A stretch of 64,000 nt of DNA from SSF26 sp037443945 (lineage in GTDB: Bacteria; Chloroflexota; Anaerolineae; J102). The stretch's first letter is position 1. Every line of letters starts with the position of its first letter. The DNA lies in assembly GCA_037443945.1 (NCBI GenBank), contig JBBINH010000012.1, positions 1 through 64,000 on the forward strand. Reading direction: 5' to 3'. This document shows, piece after piece, positions 1-7,609 of this stretch. The notes below the pieces were generated by a model. That model made no database searches and was not told the DNA's origin. It worked only from the letters and a program-made list of their open reading frames with translations. A program made the translations under genes and the position numbers.

Positions 1-204
1 GGCTGCACCCCTCGCCGCGCGTGGCGATCCCTACCGACAAAGACGCCAAACCGCGCCTGGACCCACCGCGCAGATCGCCTCTCCCCCTACACAGCGCCAC
101 CCACCGGAGACGCAACCGCGCAGGGCGATGCGTCTCATCGCCGCCGTTCACGCCGGCTTCTCCCTGTCCATCCCCTCGTCGTCTCATCGCCCTTCTGGCC
201 GAAG

Positions 205-233
205 TTGCGCCCGCCGTCGCTCTGTGCTACACT
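205..233 (+). promoter_or_regulatory. Promoter of cobalamin operon
   Basis: A TTGCGC -35 box (205-210) and a TACACT -10 box (228-233) are separated by 17 bases. Transcription would start near 240, about 20 bases before the riboswitch aptamer. Bases 1-204 show no convincing gene; the reading frames there have no recognisable product. Confidence 0.6.
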
Positions 234-258
234 GCCTACCCACAACCGATAACCATCC

Positions 259-376
259 CCCTGAGATGACCCGTAGGCCCGGATGCCAGGGCATTAAGGC
301 GGAAGCCGGTGCAAGTCCGGCGCTGTGCCGCAACTGTAAGTTGGTTCGCCAACAAGCCAGGAAGCCTGTCTCAGGG
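259..376 (+). ncRNA. Cobalamin riboswitch aptamer
   Basis: The segment has the hallmarks of the B12 riboswitch class. An 8-bp closing helix pairs 259-266 with 369-376. The conserved core lies around 304-338 (GCCGGTGCAAGTCCGGCGCT followed by GTGCCGCAACTGTAA), and a B12-box-like stretch AGCCAGGAAGCCTGTC lies at 355-370. It is immediately upstream of a leader ORF, a rho-independent terminator and cobO, so ligand binding should reduce expression of the corrinoid-salvage genes. Downstream, GCTCG (378-382) can pair with CGAGC (410-414), and CCTT (390-393) with AAGG (402-405). That would also bury the SD of the leader ORF. The fold is judged by eye only. Confidence 0.92.
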
Positions 377-414
377 AGCTCGTTTTCACCCTTCTCGTCG
401 CAAGGAGGTCGAGC

Positions 415-501
415 ATGTCTTCTTGTTTTGTCTCCAATGTGCCGACCGGAAGGTCGGCTTTTTTGTCGCCGGTGGCGTTGGCAAGGCCGGAGGGCTTATG
501 A
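415..501 (+). CDS. 28-residue leader ORF in the riboswitch expression platform
   Basis: An ATG at 415 follows a very strong SD (AAGGAGG, 402-408) with ideal spacing. The frame encodes 28 residues beginning MSSCFVSNVP and ends in a TGA at 499-501 that overlaps the cobO ATG (ATGA). The intrinsic terminator at 441-466 lies entirely inside this ORF, so a translating ribosome would disrupt it. The peptide has no recognised family. Either it is a translation-coupling leader that feeds ribosomes into cobO, or the SD is a relic. The SD, the terminator overlap and the ATGA junction are seen directly. Translation is inferred. Confidence 0.5.
   Translation: MSSCFVSNVPTGRSAFLSPVALARPEGL
441..466 (+). 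terminator. Intrinsic terminator of the cobalamin riboswitch
   Basis: A GCCGACC / GGTCGGC 7-bp stem with a GA-rich loop is followed by six T residues. It lies about 65 bases after the aptamer and 30 bases before cobO. This is the expected position for transcription attenuation when cobalamin is bound. Confidence 0.85.
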
Positions 502-1040
502 AGGCACCGCGGCCACCGCGCCAAGGACTCGTCATCGTCAACACAGGGAACGGCAAGGGCAAAACCACGGCTGCCTTGGGTGTGTTATTCCGGGCCTGGG
601 GCCGCGATCTGAGGGTCATTATGCTCCAGTTCCTCAAACACGAAGGCGCCCGCTTCGGCGAGATCCGCGCCGCCGAGAAGATCGGCGTAACCATTCGCCC
701 GATCGGCGACGGCTTTACCTGGACCAGCCGGGATATGGAGACCACCATCGCCCTGGCCCGCCACGGCTGGGAAGAGGCCAAGCAGCTGATCACCAGCCAT
801 GCCTACGATGTTGTCATCCTCGACGAATTCACCTATCCGCTCCATTTCGGCTGGCTCGACACGGCCACCGTGGTGGCTTGGTTGCAGGCCCACAAACCGC
901 CTTCTCTGCATCTCATTATCACCGGCCGTGATGCGCCACCGGAGCTGATCGCCTATGCCGATCTCGTTACGGAAATGCGCGAGATCAAACATCCCTGGAC
1001 CCTTCAGGGTTTGACCGCACAGCCCGGTATTGATTTTTGA
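498..1040 (+). CDS. cobO: Corrinoid (cobinamide/cobyrate) adenosyltransferase, CobO/BtuR type
   Basis: A 180-residue ATP:corrinoid adenosyltransferase that transfers the 5'-deoxyadenosyl group of ATP to Co(I) corrinoids in the cytosol. The Walker A loop GNGKGKTT is at residues 17-24, and the family stretch VVILDEF follows near residue 110. Length fits the BtuR/CobO family. The ATG at 498 has a GGAGG SD (489-493) and overlaps the stop of the leader ORF. A longer frame opens upstream but runs back through the riboswitch, so it is not used. It is the first full-size gene of the riboswitch-controlled operon. Confidence 0.93.
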   Translation: MKAPRPPRQGLVIVNTGNGKGKTTAALGVLFRAWGRDLRVIMLQFLKHEGARFGEIRAAEKIGVTIRPIGDGFTWTSRDMETTIALARHGWEEAKQLITSHAYDVVILDEFTYPLHFGWLDTATVVAWLQAHKPPSLHLIITGRDAPPELIAYADLVTEMREIKHPWTLQGLTAQPGIDF

Positions 1041-1083
1041 CCCCCATCTCCTTCACCCCAATCGCCGGTTTCGGAGCGAACGC

Positions 1084-1974
1084 ATGCGTATTGCCTCGCT
1101 TTTACCGTCGGCCACCGAAATCGTCTGTGCCCTCGGCCTGGCCGACCAACTCGTCGGCGTCTCCCATGAGTGCGACTACCCACCCGATGTCGTGTGCGAC
1201 CTGCCCAGGCTGACCTATTCGACATTGCCGCCGGGCCTGAGCAGCGCCGAAATCGATGCCGAGGTCTCGGCCCGCCTACGCCGGGGCGAAAGCCTGTATC
1301 GGGTCGATGAGAGGCTTCTGGCCGCACTGCAACCCGATATCATCATCACCCAGGCCTTGTGCGATGTGTGCGCCGTCGCCTTCGGCGATGTTTGCCATGT
1401 GGCCGCCAACCTGCCCGGCAACCCGCGGGTCATCTCCCTGACACCACCCGGTTTGCAGGCCATTTTCGAGGATGTCCGTGTGGTAGCCACCGCCCTGGGT
1501 GTGGCCGAACGCGGTGAGCGGCTGGTCACCCGGTTGCGGGCGCGCGTCGAGCGGGTGGCAGAGGCCGTGCAACGTCATGTCACCTATCGCCCCCGCGTGT
1601 TTGCCATGGAATGGCTCGACCCACCCTTTGCCGCCGGCCATTGGGTTCCGGAGATGATCGCTCTGGCCGGTGGCAATGAGGTATTGGGCATTGCCGGACG
1701 GCCCTCCTTTCGCCTAACCTGGGACCAGGTTATCGCCGCCCGGCCTGAAATCGTCTTGCTGATTCCGTGTGGCTACGATGCCGATGCCGCCCGTCGCGAA
1801 TGGGAGAGACTGCCCAAGCCGCCGGGTTGGGAAACCGTACCCGCCGCCCGCAACGGCCGCATCTACCCCTTCGATGCCAATAGCTACTGCTCGCGGCCGG
1901 CGCCGCGCGTCGTGGAAGGCATCGAGCAACTGGCACGCTTGTTCCATCCCGACCTTCCCCTGATCACGGCCTGA
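1084..1974 (+). CDS. BtuF-like cobalamin-binding protein without signal peptide
   Basis: A 296-residue protein of the class III periplasmic-binding fold (BtuF/FecB type). It opens directly with the first domain strand, MRIASLLPSATEIVCALGL, with no export signal or lipobox. Further family marks are VGVSHECDYP, an ALCDVCAV stretch and a C-terminal SYCSRPAPRVVEGIEQLA. Such cytosolic BtuF relatives often lie beside cob genes, and their exact job is not settled; corrinoid binding or trafficking is the usual guess. It starts 43 bases after cobO and ends 4 bases before cobT. No btuC or btuD lies in the window, which argues against a simple ABC importer role here. Confidence 0.8.
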   Translation: MRIASLLPSATEIVCALGLADQLVGVSHECDYPPDVVCDLPRLTYSTLPPGLSSAEIDAEVSARLRRGESLYRVDERLLAALQPDIIITQALCDVCAVAFGDVCHVAANLPGNPRVISLTPPGLQAIFEDVRVVATALGVAERGERLVTRLRARVERVAEAVQRHVTYRPRVFAMEWLDPPFAAGHWVPEMIALAGGNEVLGIAGRPSFRLTWDQVIAARPEIVLLIPCGYDADAARREWERLPKPPGWETVPAARNGRIYPFDANSYCSRPAPRVVEGIEQLARLFHPDLPLITA

Positions 1975-1978
1975 ACCC

Positions 1979-3025
1979 ATGAACATCCTGCTCCCCTCGA
2001 TCCCGCCTCTGGACAGGGCTGCCATGGCGGCAGCGCAGGCACGGCAAAGCACCCTTACCAAACCGCCCGGCAGTCTGGGCCGCCTGGAGGCCCTCTCGGT
2101 GCAGTTGGCCGGCATGACAGGACAACCGTTGCCCCACCTGCGCCACAAGGTCATCGTCGTGATGGCCGCCGATCATGGGGTTGTCGTCGAAGGCGTCAGC
2201 GCCTATCCCCAGGAGGTGACGGCGCAGATGGTGGGCAATTTTCTGGCCGGTGGTGCTGCCATCAACGTCCTGGCCCGGCATGTGGGCGCCCGTGTCGTGG
2301 TGGTGGATATGGGCGTGGCAGCCGCTTTGTCGCCCCATCCGCAGCTCCGTTGCCGTCGTATCGGTCCCGGTACGGCCAATATGGCCGCCGGTCCGGCCAT
2401 GAGCCGGCAACAGGCCCTGGCCGCGCTGCAAGCCGGCATGGATATCGCCGCCGAGGTCATCGCCGAAGGCGCCGACATCGTCGCCACCGGCGAGATGGGC
2501 ATCGGCAACACGACGGCGGCGGCGGCCGTGGCCTGTGCCCTCGGCGGTTTTGCTCCGGCCGCCATCGTCGGTCGGGGCACCGGTCTGGATGATGAGGAAC
2601 TGCAGCGCAAAGTCGCCGTGGTGGCGCGGGCGTTGGCCGTCAATCGGCCCGCTTCTGACGACGGGCTCGATGTTCTGGCCAAGGTGGGCGGCTTCGAGAT
2701 CGGCGGTCTGGCCGGCCTTATCCTGGCGGCGGCGGCCCGCCGTGTGCCGGTAATGCTGGACGGCTTTATCGCCACGGCGGCGGCCATGGTGGCCGTGCAA
2801 CTGGCGCCGGCCTGCCGGGACTATCTGATTGCTGCCCATTGCTCGCAAGAAGCGGGCCATCGGGCCATGTTGGATTGGCTGGCCCTGCGGCCGTTGCTCG
2901 ACCTTGACCTGCGGCTGGGCGAAGGCACCGGTGCCGCCCTGGGCCTGAACCTGGCCGAGGCGGCATGCAAACTCCTGGCCGAAATGGCGACCTTTGCCGA
3001 GGCCGGCGTCCGTGATCGCCTCTAA
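1979..3025 (+). CDS. cobT: Nicotinate-nucleotide:dimethylbenzimidazole phosphoribosyltransferase
   Basis: A 348-residue CobT that activates the lower-ligand base to alpha-ribazole phosphate during nucleotide-loop assembly. Family motifs include the N-terminal LTKPPGSLGRLE, VMAADHGVV, GEMGIGNTT in the middle and EGTGAALGLN, whose Glu315 aligns with the catalytic base of the family. It starts 4 bases after the BtuF-like gene. Its last 14 bases overlap the GTG proposed for cobS, implying translational coupling. Confidence 0.95.
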   Translation: MNILLPSIPPLDRAAMAAAQARQSTLTKPPGSLGRLEALSVQLAGMTGQPLPHLRHKVIVVMAADHGVVVEGVSAYPQEVTAQMVGNFLAGGAAINVLARHVGARVVVVDMGVAAALSPHPQLRCRRIGPGTANMAAGPAMSRQQALAALQAGMDIAAEVIAEGADIVATGEMGIGNTTAAAAVACALGGFAPAAIVGRGTGLDDEELQRKVAVVARALAVNRPASDDGLDVLAKVGGFEIGGLAGLILAAAARRVPVMLDGFIATAAAMVAVQLAPACRDYLIAAHCSQEAGHRAMLDWLALRPLLDLDLRLGEGTGAALGLNLAEAACKLLAEMATFAEAGVRDRL

Positions 3026-3755
3026 GCTGCGTGGGCTGTTTGTGGCTTTGAGTTGGCTCACCACGCTGCCGGTGCGACCCGCAACGGCGCCAACGCCGGG
3101 CGAAGTCGGGCGCGCGGCCGTGTGGTTTCCGCTTGTGGGGGCTCTTCTCGGCAGTCTCGTCTGGCTGGCCTGGGCCGGCGCCCATCGTCTCTGGCCGCCG
3201 GCGGTGGCGGCCGTGCTGGCCCTGCTGATCTGGATCGGCCTGACCGGAGGACTGCATCTCGACGGTCTGGCCGACTGCAGCGATGCCTTGCCGGCGCCTG
3301 TTTCCCCCCAGCGCCGTCTCGACATTCTGCAGGACCCGCGCCTGGGCGCCTTTGGCGCCCTCGGTTTGATCGGGGTCCTTCTGCTCAAGACCGCCCTCTT
3401 GATGGCCCTGACCCCGACGCGCGGTCTGGCTCTGGTCCTGGCGACGGCGCTGGCGCGCTGGTGCGTTTTGCCCGTGGGCCTGACACGGCTCGCCCGTTCC
3501 CAAGGCATGGCCGCCGATTTCGCCTTGGGGTTGCGGCCGCGGCACCTGGTCCCGGCCGCCATAGCCCCTCTGCTCCTGGCCGCCGCCCTGGGATGGCGTG
3601 GGCCGATCGCCGTGCTCGCCGGCCTCATCGTCACGGCCGGGGTCGTCTACCTGGCCTACCGCCGCCTGGGCGGGGTTACCGGCGATGTCATGGGCATGAC
3701 GGTGGAACTGGTCGAGACGGTCGTGCTTTTGGTCGCCGTGGGAGCGCTTCCGTGA
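3012..3755 (+). CDS. cobS: Adenosylcobinamide-GDP ribazoletransferase (cobalamin synthase)
   Basis: An integral membrane enzyme of about 247 residues. It joins AdoCbi-GDP to alpha-ribazole (phosphate), the last assembly step. It shows the family signatures LRGLFVALSWLTTLPV at the N terminus, GGLHLDGLADCSDAL, the QDPRLGAFG stretch and GGVTGDVMGM near the C terminus, with several hydrophobic segments. The GTG at 3012 was chosen because a GAGG lies 9 bases upstream; a TTG at 2994 is an alternative. It overlaps cobT at the start and ends in a GTGA overlap with the next gene, so four genes are tightly coupled. Confidence 0.92.
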   Translation: MIASKLRGLFVALSWLTTLPVRPATAPTPGEVGRAAVWFPLVGALLGSLVWLAWAGAHRLWPPAVAAVLALLIWIGLTGGLHLDGLADCSDALPAPVSPQRRLDILQDPRLGAFGALGLIGVLLLKTALLMALTPTRGLALVLATALARWCVLPVGLTRLARSQGMAADFALGLRPRHLVPAAIAPLLLAAALGWRGPIAVLAGLIVTAGVVYLAYRRLGGVTGDVMGMTVELVETVVLLVAVGALP

Positions 3756-5095
3756 ACAACCTGCCGTTTCGCCTGGGTACCACCTCGTACATCATCCCCG
3801 CCGACATCCTGCCCAATGTGCGCTATCTGGCGGGTAAGGTGCGCGATATCGAGCTGGTCCTGTTCGAGGTGGACGACGGCCCCGCCAACCTGCCGACACC
3901 GGCGGTTGTGGACGAGTTGATCCGGCTGGCCGCGCTCTATGACCTGAGCTACACCGTGCATCTGCCCCTGGACCTGAAACTGGCCGCCGACGGCTCGGAC
4001 CGGGATGTCTCGCTGGTTAAGGCGCGGCGGGTGATCGAGTGCACGCGGGCCCTGCAGCCATGGGCCTATGTGCTGCATCTCGACGGCAAGGAGGTGCGTC
4101 ATCGCACCGATCCGGCCGTCTTGCGTCCCTGGCAAGACCGGGCCGTACAGGCGTTAGAACGCGTGGCTACCTGGGTCGATGGCCCCGAGAAGCTGGCCGT
4201 CGAGAATCTGGAAGGATATCCGCCCGAGTTCAACGAACCGGTGTTGGAGCGTATTCCGGTAGGATGCTGCGTGGACATCGGCCATCTGTGCCTCGATGGG
4301 CACGATCCCTTGCCCTATCTGTGGGCCTGGTTGCCGCGAGCCCGCGTGATCCACTGGCACGGTGTGGCCGACCGCGACCATGCCGGCCTCCATCACGTGG
4401 CTCCGGCCCAGCTCGATGCCGTTCTGGCCTGTTTGTGCGCCCACTACCGAGGCGTGCTCACCCTGGAGGTGTTCGACGAGGCCGATTTTGAGCGCTCGCT
4501 TGCGACCCTCCAGGCCGGCCTGGCGCGGCTGACCGCCCGCCCCGGCCCGAACTCACGGCTGACTCTGCTGCTGGGCGGTGCCCGCAGCGGAAAATCGGCC
4601 TGGGCGCTCGAGCGGGCTCGCCGTTATGGCGGCGAGGTGCTCTTCGTTGCCACGGCCGTGGCCGGCGACGAGGAAATGCGCCTGCGTATCGCCGCCCATC
4701 GCACCGAACGACCCGGCCATTGGCGCACTTTGGAGGCGCCTTACCGGGTTGCCGAGGCCATTGCTGGCGCCCTGAGCGAACGCCCTGCCGATGTGGTCAT
4801 CCTCGATTGTCTCACCCTGTTGACGAGCAACCTGCTCCTGCAGGAGCCGGCCCCGACGACCGAGGCCGAAGCGTCGGCGGTTGTTCTGGCCGAAGTCGAG
4901 GCCTTGCTTGCCTGTTGGCGGGCCTCCGGAGGCCATTGGATCGTCATTTCCAATGAAGTCGGGATGGGCCTGGTCCCGCCTTATCCCCTAGGCCGACTTT
5001 TTCGGGATGTCCTGGGTCGCGCCAATCGGCGTTTGGCCGCCGCCGCCGATGAGACGCTGTTGCTGGTGGCGGGGAAGCCCATCCGCCTGGCCTGA
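3752..5095 (+). CDS. CbiR-like TIM-barrel domain fused to CobU kinase/guanylyltransferase
   Basis: A 447-residue two-domain protein. Residues 1 to about 262 look like the AP-endonuclease-2 / sugar-phosphate-isomerase TIM-barrel family (YTVHLPLDLKL, GCCVDIGHLCLDGHD, VIHWHGVADRDHAGLHH), the superfamily of the cobamide-remodelling phosphodiesterase CbiR. Residues from about 266 onward form a complete CobU: Walker A GGARSGKS, VVILDCLTLLTSN, ISNEVGMGLVP and LGRANRRLA. CobU phosphorylates adenosylcobinamide and converts it to AdoCbi-GDP. CbiR releases cobinamide phosphate from cobamides, which would be a direct CobU substrate. The GTG start overlaps the cobS stop (GTGA). The open frame extends a further 233 codons upstream, but that is only cobS read in another frame. 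The CobU call is firm; the CbiR function is inferred from family and context. Confidence 0.85.
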   Translation: MNNLPFRLGTTSYIIPADILPNVRYLAGKVRDIELVLFEVDDGPANLPTPAVVDELIRLAALYDLSYTVHLPLDLKLAADGSDRDVSLVKARRVIECTRALQPWAYVLHLDGKEVRHRTDPAVLRPWQDRAVQALERVATWVDGPEKLAVENLEGYPPEFNEPVLERIPVGCCVDIGHLCLDGHDPLPYLWAWLPRARVIHWHGVADRDHAGLHHVAPAQLDAVLACLCAHYRGVLTLEVFDEADFERSLATLQAGLARLTARPGPNSRLTLLLGGARSGKSAWALERARRYGGEVLFVATAVAGDEEMRLRIAAHRTERPGHWRTLEAPYRVAEAIAGALSERPADVVILDCLTLLTSNLLLQEPAPTTEAEASAVVLAEVEALLACWRASGGHWIVISNEVGMGLVPPYPLGRLFRDVLGRANRRLAAAADETLLLVAGKPIRLA

Positions 5096-5251
5096 AGCCC
5101 CACGCCGCACGCGATGAACGTTTCGATGTCGGAACGTTCGCACGTCGGAGCGCTTCCTGCTTCGGGCAATCGCTCTGGGAAGCCCACGATACAGCTTCCC
5201 GATTCCCCTTGCGGTTTGCCTGGGGCGGGTTCCAGGGGCAGCCTTGCCGAC

Positions 5252-5286
5252 AAAAAGGGCCGCCTCCCTCCGGAGGAGCGCGGCCC
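5252..5286 (-). terminator. Intrinsic terminator of the EF-G-like gene
   Basis: On the minus strand a GGGCCGC / GCGGCCC stem with an internal CTCC/GGAG helix is followed by TTTTT. It lies 22 bases past the stop of the EF-G-like gene. The 156 bases between it and cobU show nothing else convincing. Confidence 0.85.
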
Positions 5287-5307
5287 GGTCGATCCCGGTG
5301 AATCCGG

Positions 5308-7383
5308 TTATTCTTCCTCTTCTTCCTTCCGTTCGCGTTGGGCCGCCGCGATGATCCCCTGGGCCAGATGATGCGGCACCGGCTCGTAGCGCAGGAACTC
5401 GATGCTGTAAATGCCGCGACCCTGCGTCATCGAACGCAGATCGCTGGCATAGCGCAGGATTTCGGCATAGGGCACCTCGGCCGTGATGACGCTTTTGCCG
5501 CGAACGGTCTCCATGCCCAGGACGCGGGCGCGACGCGTGTTCAGATCGCCCAGGATATCGCCCATATTGGCCTCGGGTACGGTGATCTCGATTTTGTAAA
5601 TCGGTTCCAGAAAGATCGGCCCCGCTTCCAAAAAGGCCTTTTTGAAGGCCTCACGACCGGCGATCTGGAAAGCGATATCCTTGGAGTCGACCGGGTGCTC
5701 TTTGCCGTCGTAGACGGCCACGGCCACATCCACAACCGGATACCCGGCCAGAGGCCCGCTTTCCATCACCTGGCGAATGCCTTTTTCGATGGAGGGCATA
5801 AAGCTGGAGGAAATGGCGCCGCCGAAGACCTCCCAGGTGTAGGTGAGACCGCTGCCCGGCGGCCCCGGTTCGACCCGCATGTGCACTTCGCCGAACTGAC
5901 CGGCACCGCCGGTCTGTTTCTTGTGTCGATGCATGGCCGTCGCCGTGCGCGAGACCGTCTCGCGATAGCTCACCTTGGGCGTCGAGGTTTCCACATTGAC
6001 GCCGAATTTGTTCTTCAGGCGATTGACGGCGATGGTGATGTGGACATCACCCATGCCGGAGAGGATGATCTGGCGGGTGCTGGGCTCGTTTTGCCAGCGT
6101 AGGGTGGGGTCTTCTTCGACCAATCGATTGAGCGCGCCGCTGATCTTGGCGCTATCGGCCTGGGTAACCGGATTGACGGCCACACCGAAGAGGGGGTTGG
6201 GGAAAACGGGCGGGGGCAGGGTAATGCCCGATCCGCGTTCGGCCATGGTGTCGCCCGTCGCTGTGGCGCTGAGCTTGGCCACGGCAGCGATGTCTCCGGG
6301 CATCACCGCTTCCACCGGCAGTTGCTCGCGACCGCGCAGGCTGAAGACCTGGGCCACGCGCTCATCGACGCCCTTTTGCATGTTGTGCAGTCGGACATCC
6401 CCCTGCAGGCTACCGCTGAAAAGCCGAAAAACCGTGATGCGCCCCACAAAAGGATCGGCCACGGTCTTGAAGACCAGGGCTGCCGTCGGCTCGCCTATCG
6501 AGCCCTGCAGTTCAATGGCCTCGCCGTTGCGCAAAGCCGGATAAGGGCCGGCTACATCCGGTGATGGCACCAGGGCAATCATGGTATTCAGGACGGCCTG
6601 GATGCCGATCATTTTGGTCGAAGCGGCGCACAGGACCGGCACCACGCTGCCGCTGCGGATGGCCGCCGACAGTCCGGAGGCGATCTCGGCGGGACTCAGG
6701 GTTTCGCCTTCCAGGTACTTCATCAGCAGTTCGTCGCTGCTTTCGGCCGCCGCTTCGACCAACGCCAGTCGTGCCTTTTCCAGGGCTTCGGCCATCTCGG
6801 CCGGCACGGGCGCCTCTTTGCCGTCTTTACCCATATAGGCTTTGCCGTCCAGGACCGAAACAACCCCCTTGAAACCCGCCTGAGCGCCGATGGGAAGGGA
6901 CAGCGGTATAAAATGACCGGGTAGTGCTTCACGCACCGAAGCCAGGGCCGTGTCGTAAACGGCGTTTTCCCGGTCCATCTTGTTGATGAGCAAAAAGCGC
7001 GGTTTGTGGGCCTGGTCGAGATATTGCCAGGCCAGCTCGGTGCCGACCTCGACCCCGGCCACAGCATCCACGACCACCAGACCGGCCTCGACCACGCGCA
7101 GAGCCGAGATCACCTCGCCCACAAAGTCGGGATAGCCAGGGGTATCGAGGACATTGAGTTTGTGGTCTTGCCATTCGCAGGGGATCAGGCTGCTGCTGAT
7201 CGATTGCTTGCGCTTGATTTCATCCTCATCCCAATCGGAGACGGTGGTTCCGTCTTCCACTCGTCCCAGACGATTTGTCGCACCGGTAGCGTGGAGCAGG
7301 GCTTCGGCCAGCGATGTCTTGCCGGCGCTGCTATGGCCCAACAGGGCGATATTGCGAATTTTGTCGCTTGAATAGACCTTCAT
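5308..7383 (-). CDS. EF-G-like translational GTPase (FusA2 type)
   Basis: A 691-residue GTPase with the domain order of elongation factor G. The P-loop GHSSAGKT is at residues 16-23, DTPGYPDF (G3) near 85 and NKMD (G4) near 140, followed by EF-G domains II-V (KVSYRETV, GGAGQFGEVHMRVEPG). The switch-I region (SDWDEDEIKRKQSI) resembles the EF-G-like paralogues such as mycobacterial FusA2 rather than canonical FusA. It ends in an acidic KEEEEE tail. The ATG at 7383 has a GGAGG SD; a TTG six codons earlier is rejected because the SD would lie inside the coding region. It is monocistronic, with its own promoter and terminator. What this paralogue does on the ribosome is not established. Confidence 0.88.
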   Translation of the reverse strand: MKVYSSDKIRNIALLGHSSAGKTSLAEALLHATGATNRLGRVEDGTTVSDWDEDEIKRKQSISSSLIPCEWQDHKLNVLDTPGYPDFVGEVISALRVVEAGLVVVDAVAGVEVGTELAWQYLDQAHKPRFLLINKMDRENAVYDTALASVREALPGHFIPLSLPIGAQAGFKGVVSVLDGKAYMGKDGKEAPVPAEMAEALEKARLALVEAAAESSDELLMKYLEGETLSPAEIASGLSAAIRSGSVVPVLCAASTKMIGIQAVLNTMIALVPSPDVAGPYPALRNGEAIELQGSIGEPTAALVFKTVADPFVGRITVFRLFSGSLQGDVRLHNMQKGVDERVAQVFSLRGREQLPVEAVMPGDIAAVAKLSATATGDTMAERGSGITLPPPVFPNPLFGVAVNPVTQADSAKISGALNRLVEEDPTLRWQNEPSTRQIILSGMGDVHITIAVNRLKNKFGVNVETSTPKVSYRETVSRTATAMHRHKKQTGGAGQFGEVHMRVEPGPPGSGLTYTWEVFGGAISSSFMPSIEKGIRQVMESGPLAGYPVVDVAVAVYDGKEHPVDSKDIAFQIAGREAFKKAFLEAGPIFLEPIYKIEITVPEANMGDILGDLNTRRARVLGMETVRGKSVITAEVPYAEILRYASDLRSMTQGRGIYSIEFLRYEPVPHHLAQGIIAAAQRERKEEEEE

Positions 7384-7466
7384 CCGTCCTCCGGAGAGCA
7401 ATAAAGGGCTAAAAAAGACCGCCGACCCTCGGCATCTTGCACCGGGTTGTGGCGGCCAAGCGGCTC

Positions 7467-7496
7467 ATTGTAGCCGGTTTGACGCCGATCTGTCAA
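7467..7496 (-). promoter_or_regulatory. Promoter of the EF-G-like gene
   Basis: On the minus strand a perfect TTGACA (7496-7491) and a TACAAT (7472-7467) are 18 bases apart. This implies an untranslated leader of about 75 bases before the ATG at 7383. Confidence 0.75.
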
Positions 7497-7544
7497 CAAG
7501 AAGAGAGAAAAAATATCAGGGGCATCGAGACATACCTCCCGATT

Positions 7545-7573
7545 TTTCCTGCGGGCGACAATTGCGCTATACT
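7545..7573 (+). promoter_or_regulatory. Probable promoter of the secreted CBM9-like gene
   Basis: A good -10 (TATACT, 7568-7573) has only a weak -35 (TTTCCT, 7545-7550) 17 bases upstream. It would give a leader of about 30 bases before the ATG at 7610. Confidence 0.45.
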
Positions 7574-7609
7574 CGCACTGCTCCCCGCCCTATCCTTACT
7601 GTGGAGGCG

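Noticed and set aside
21..931. Several frames covering the first kilobase, including one of 267 codons
   Set aside because: They cross the promoter, the riboswitch and cobO out of frame. Their products are Arg/Pro-rich without motifs.
1964..3634. A 556-codon open frame antisense to cobT and cobS
   Set aside because: The sense genes are unmistakable. The antisense product is Arg/Pro/Gly-rich low-complexity sequence caused by GC-rich third positions.
3053..3751. A 233-codon N-terminal extension of the CbiR-CobU frame
   Set aside because: It lies over cobS in another frame and has no family-like sequence. The GTG at 3752 overlaps the cobS stop and fits the domain start.
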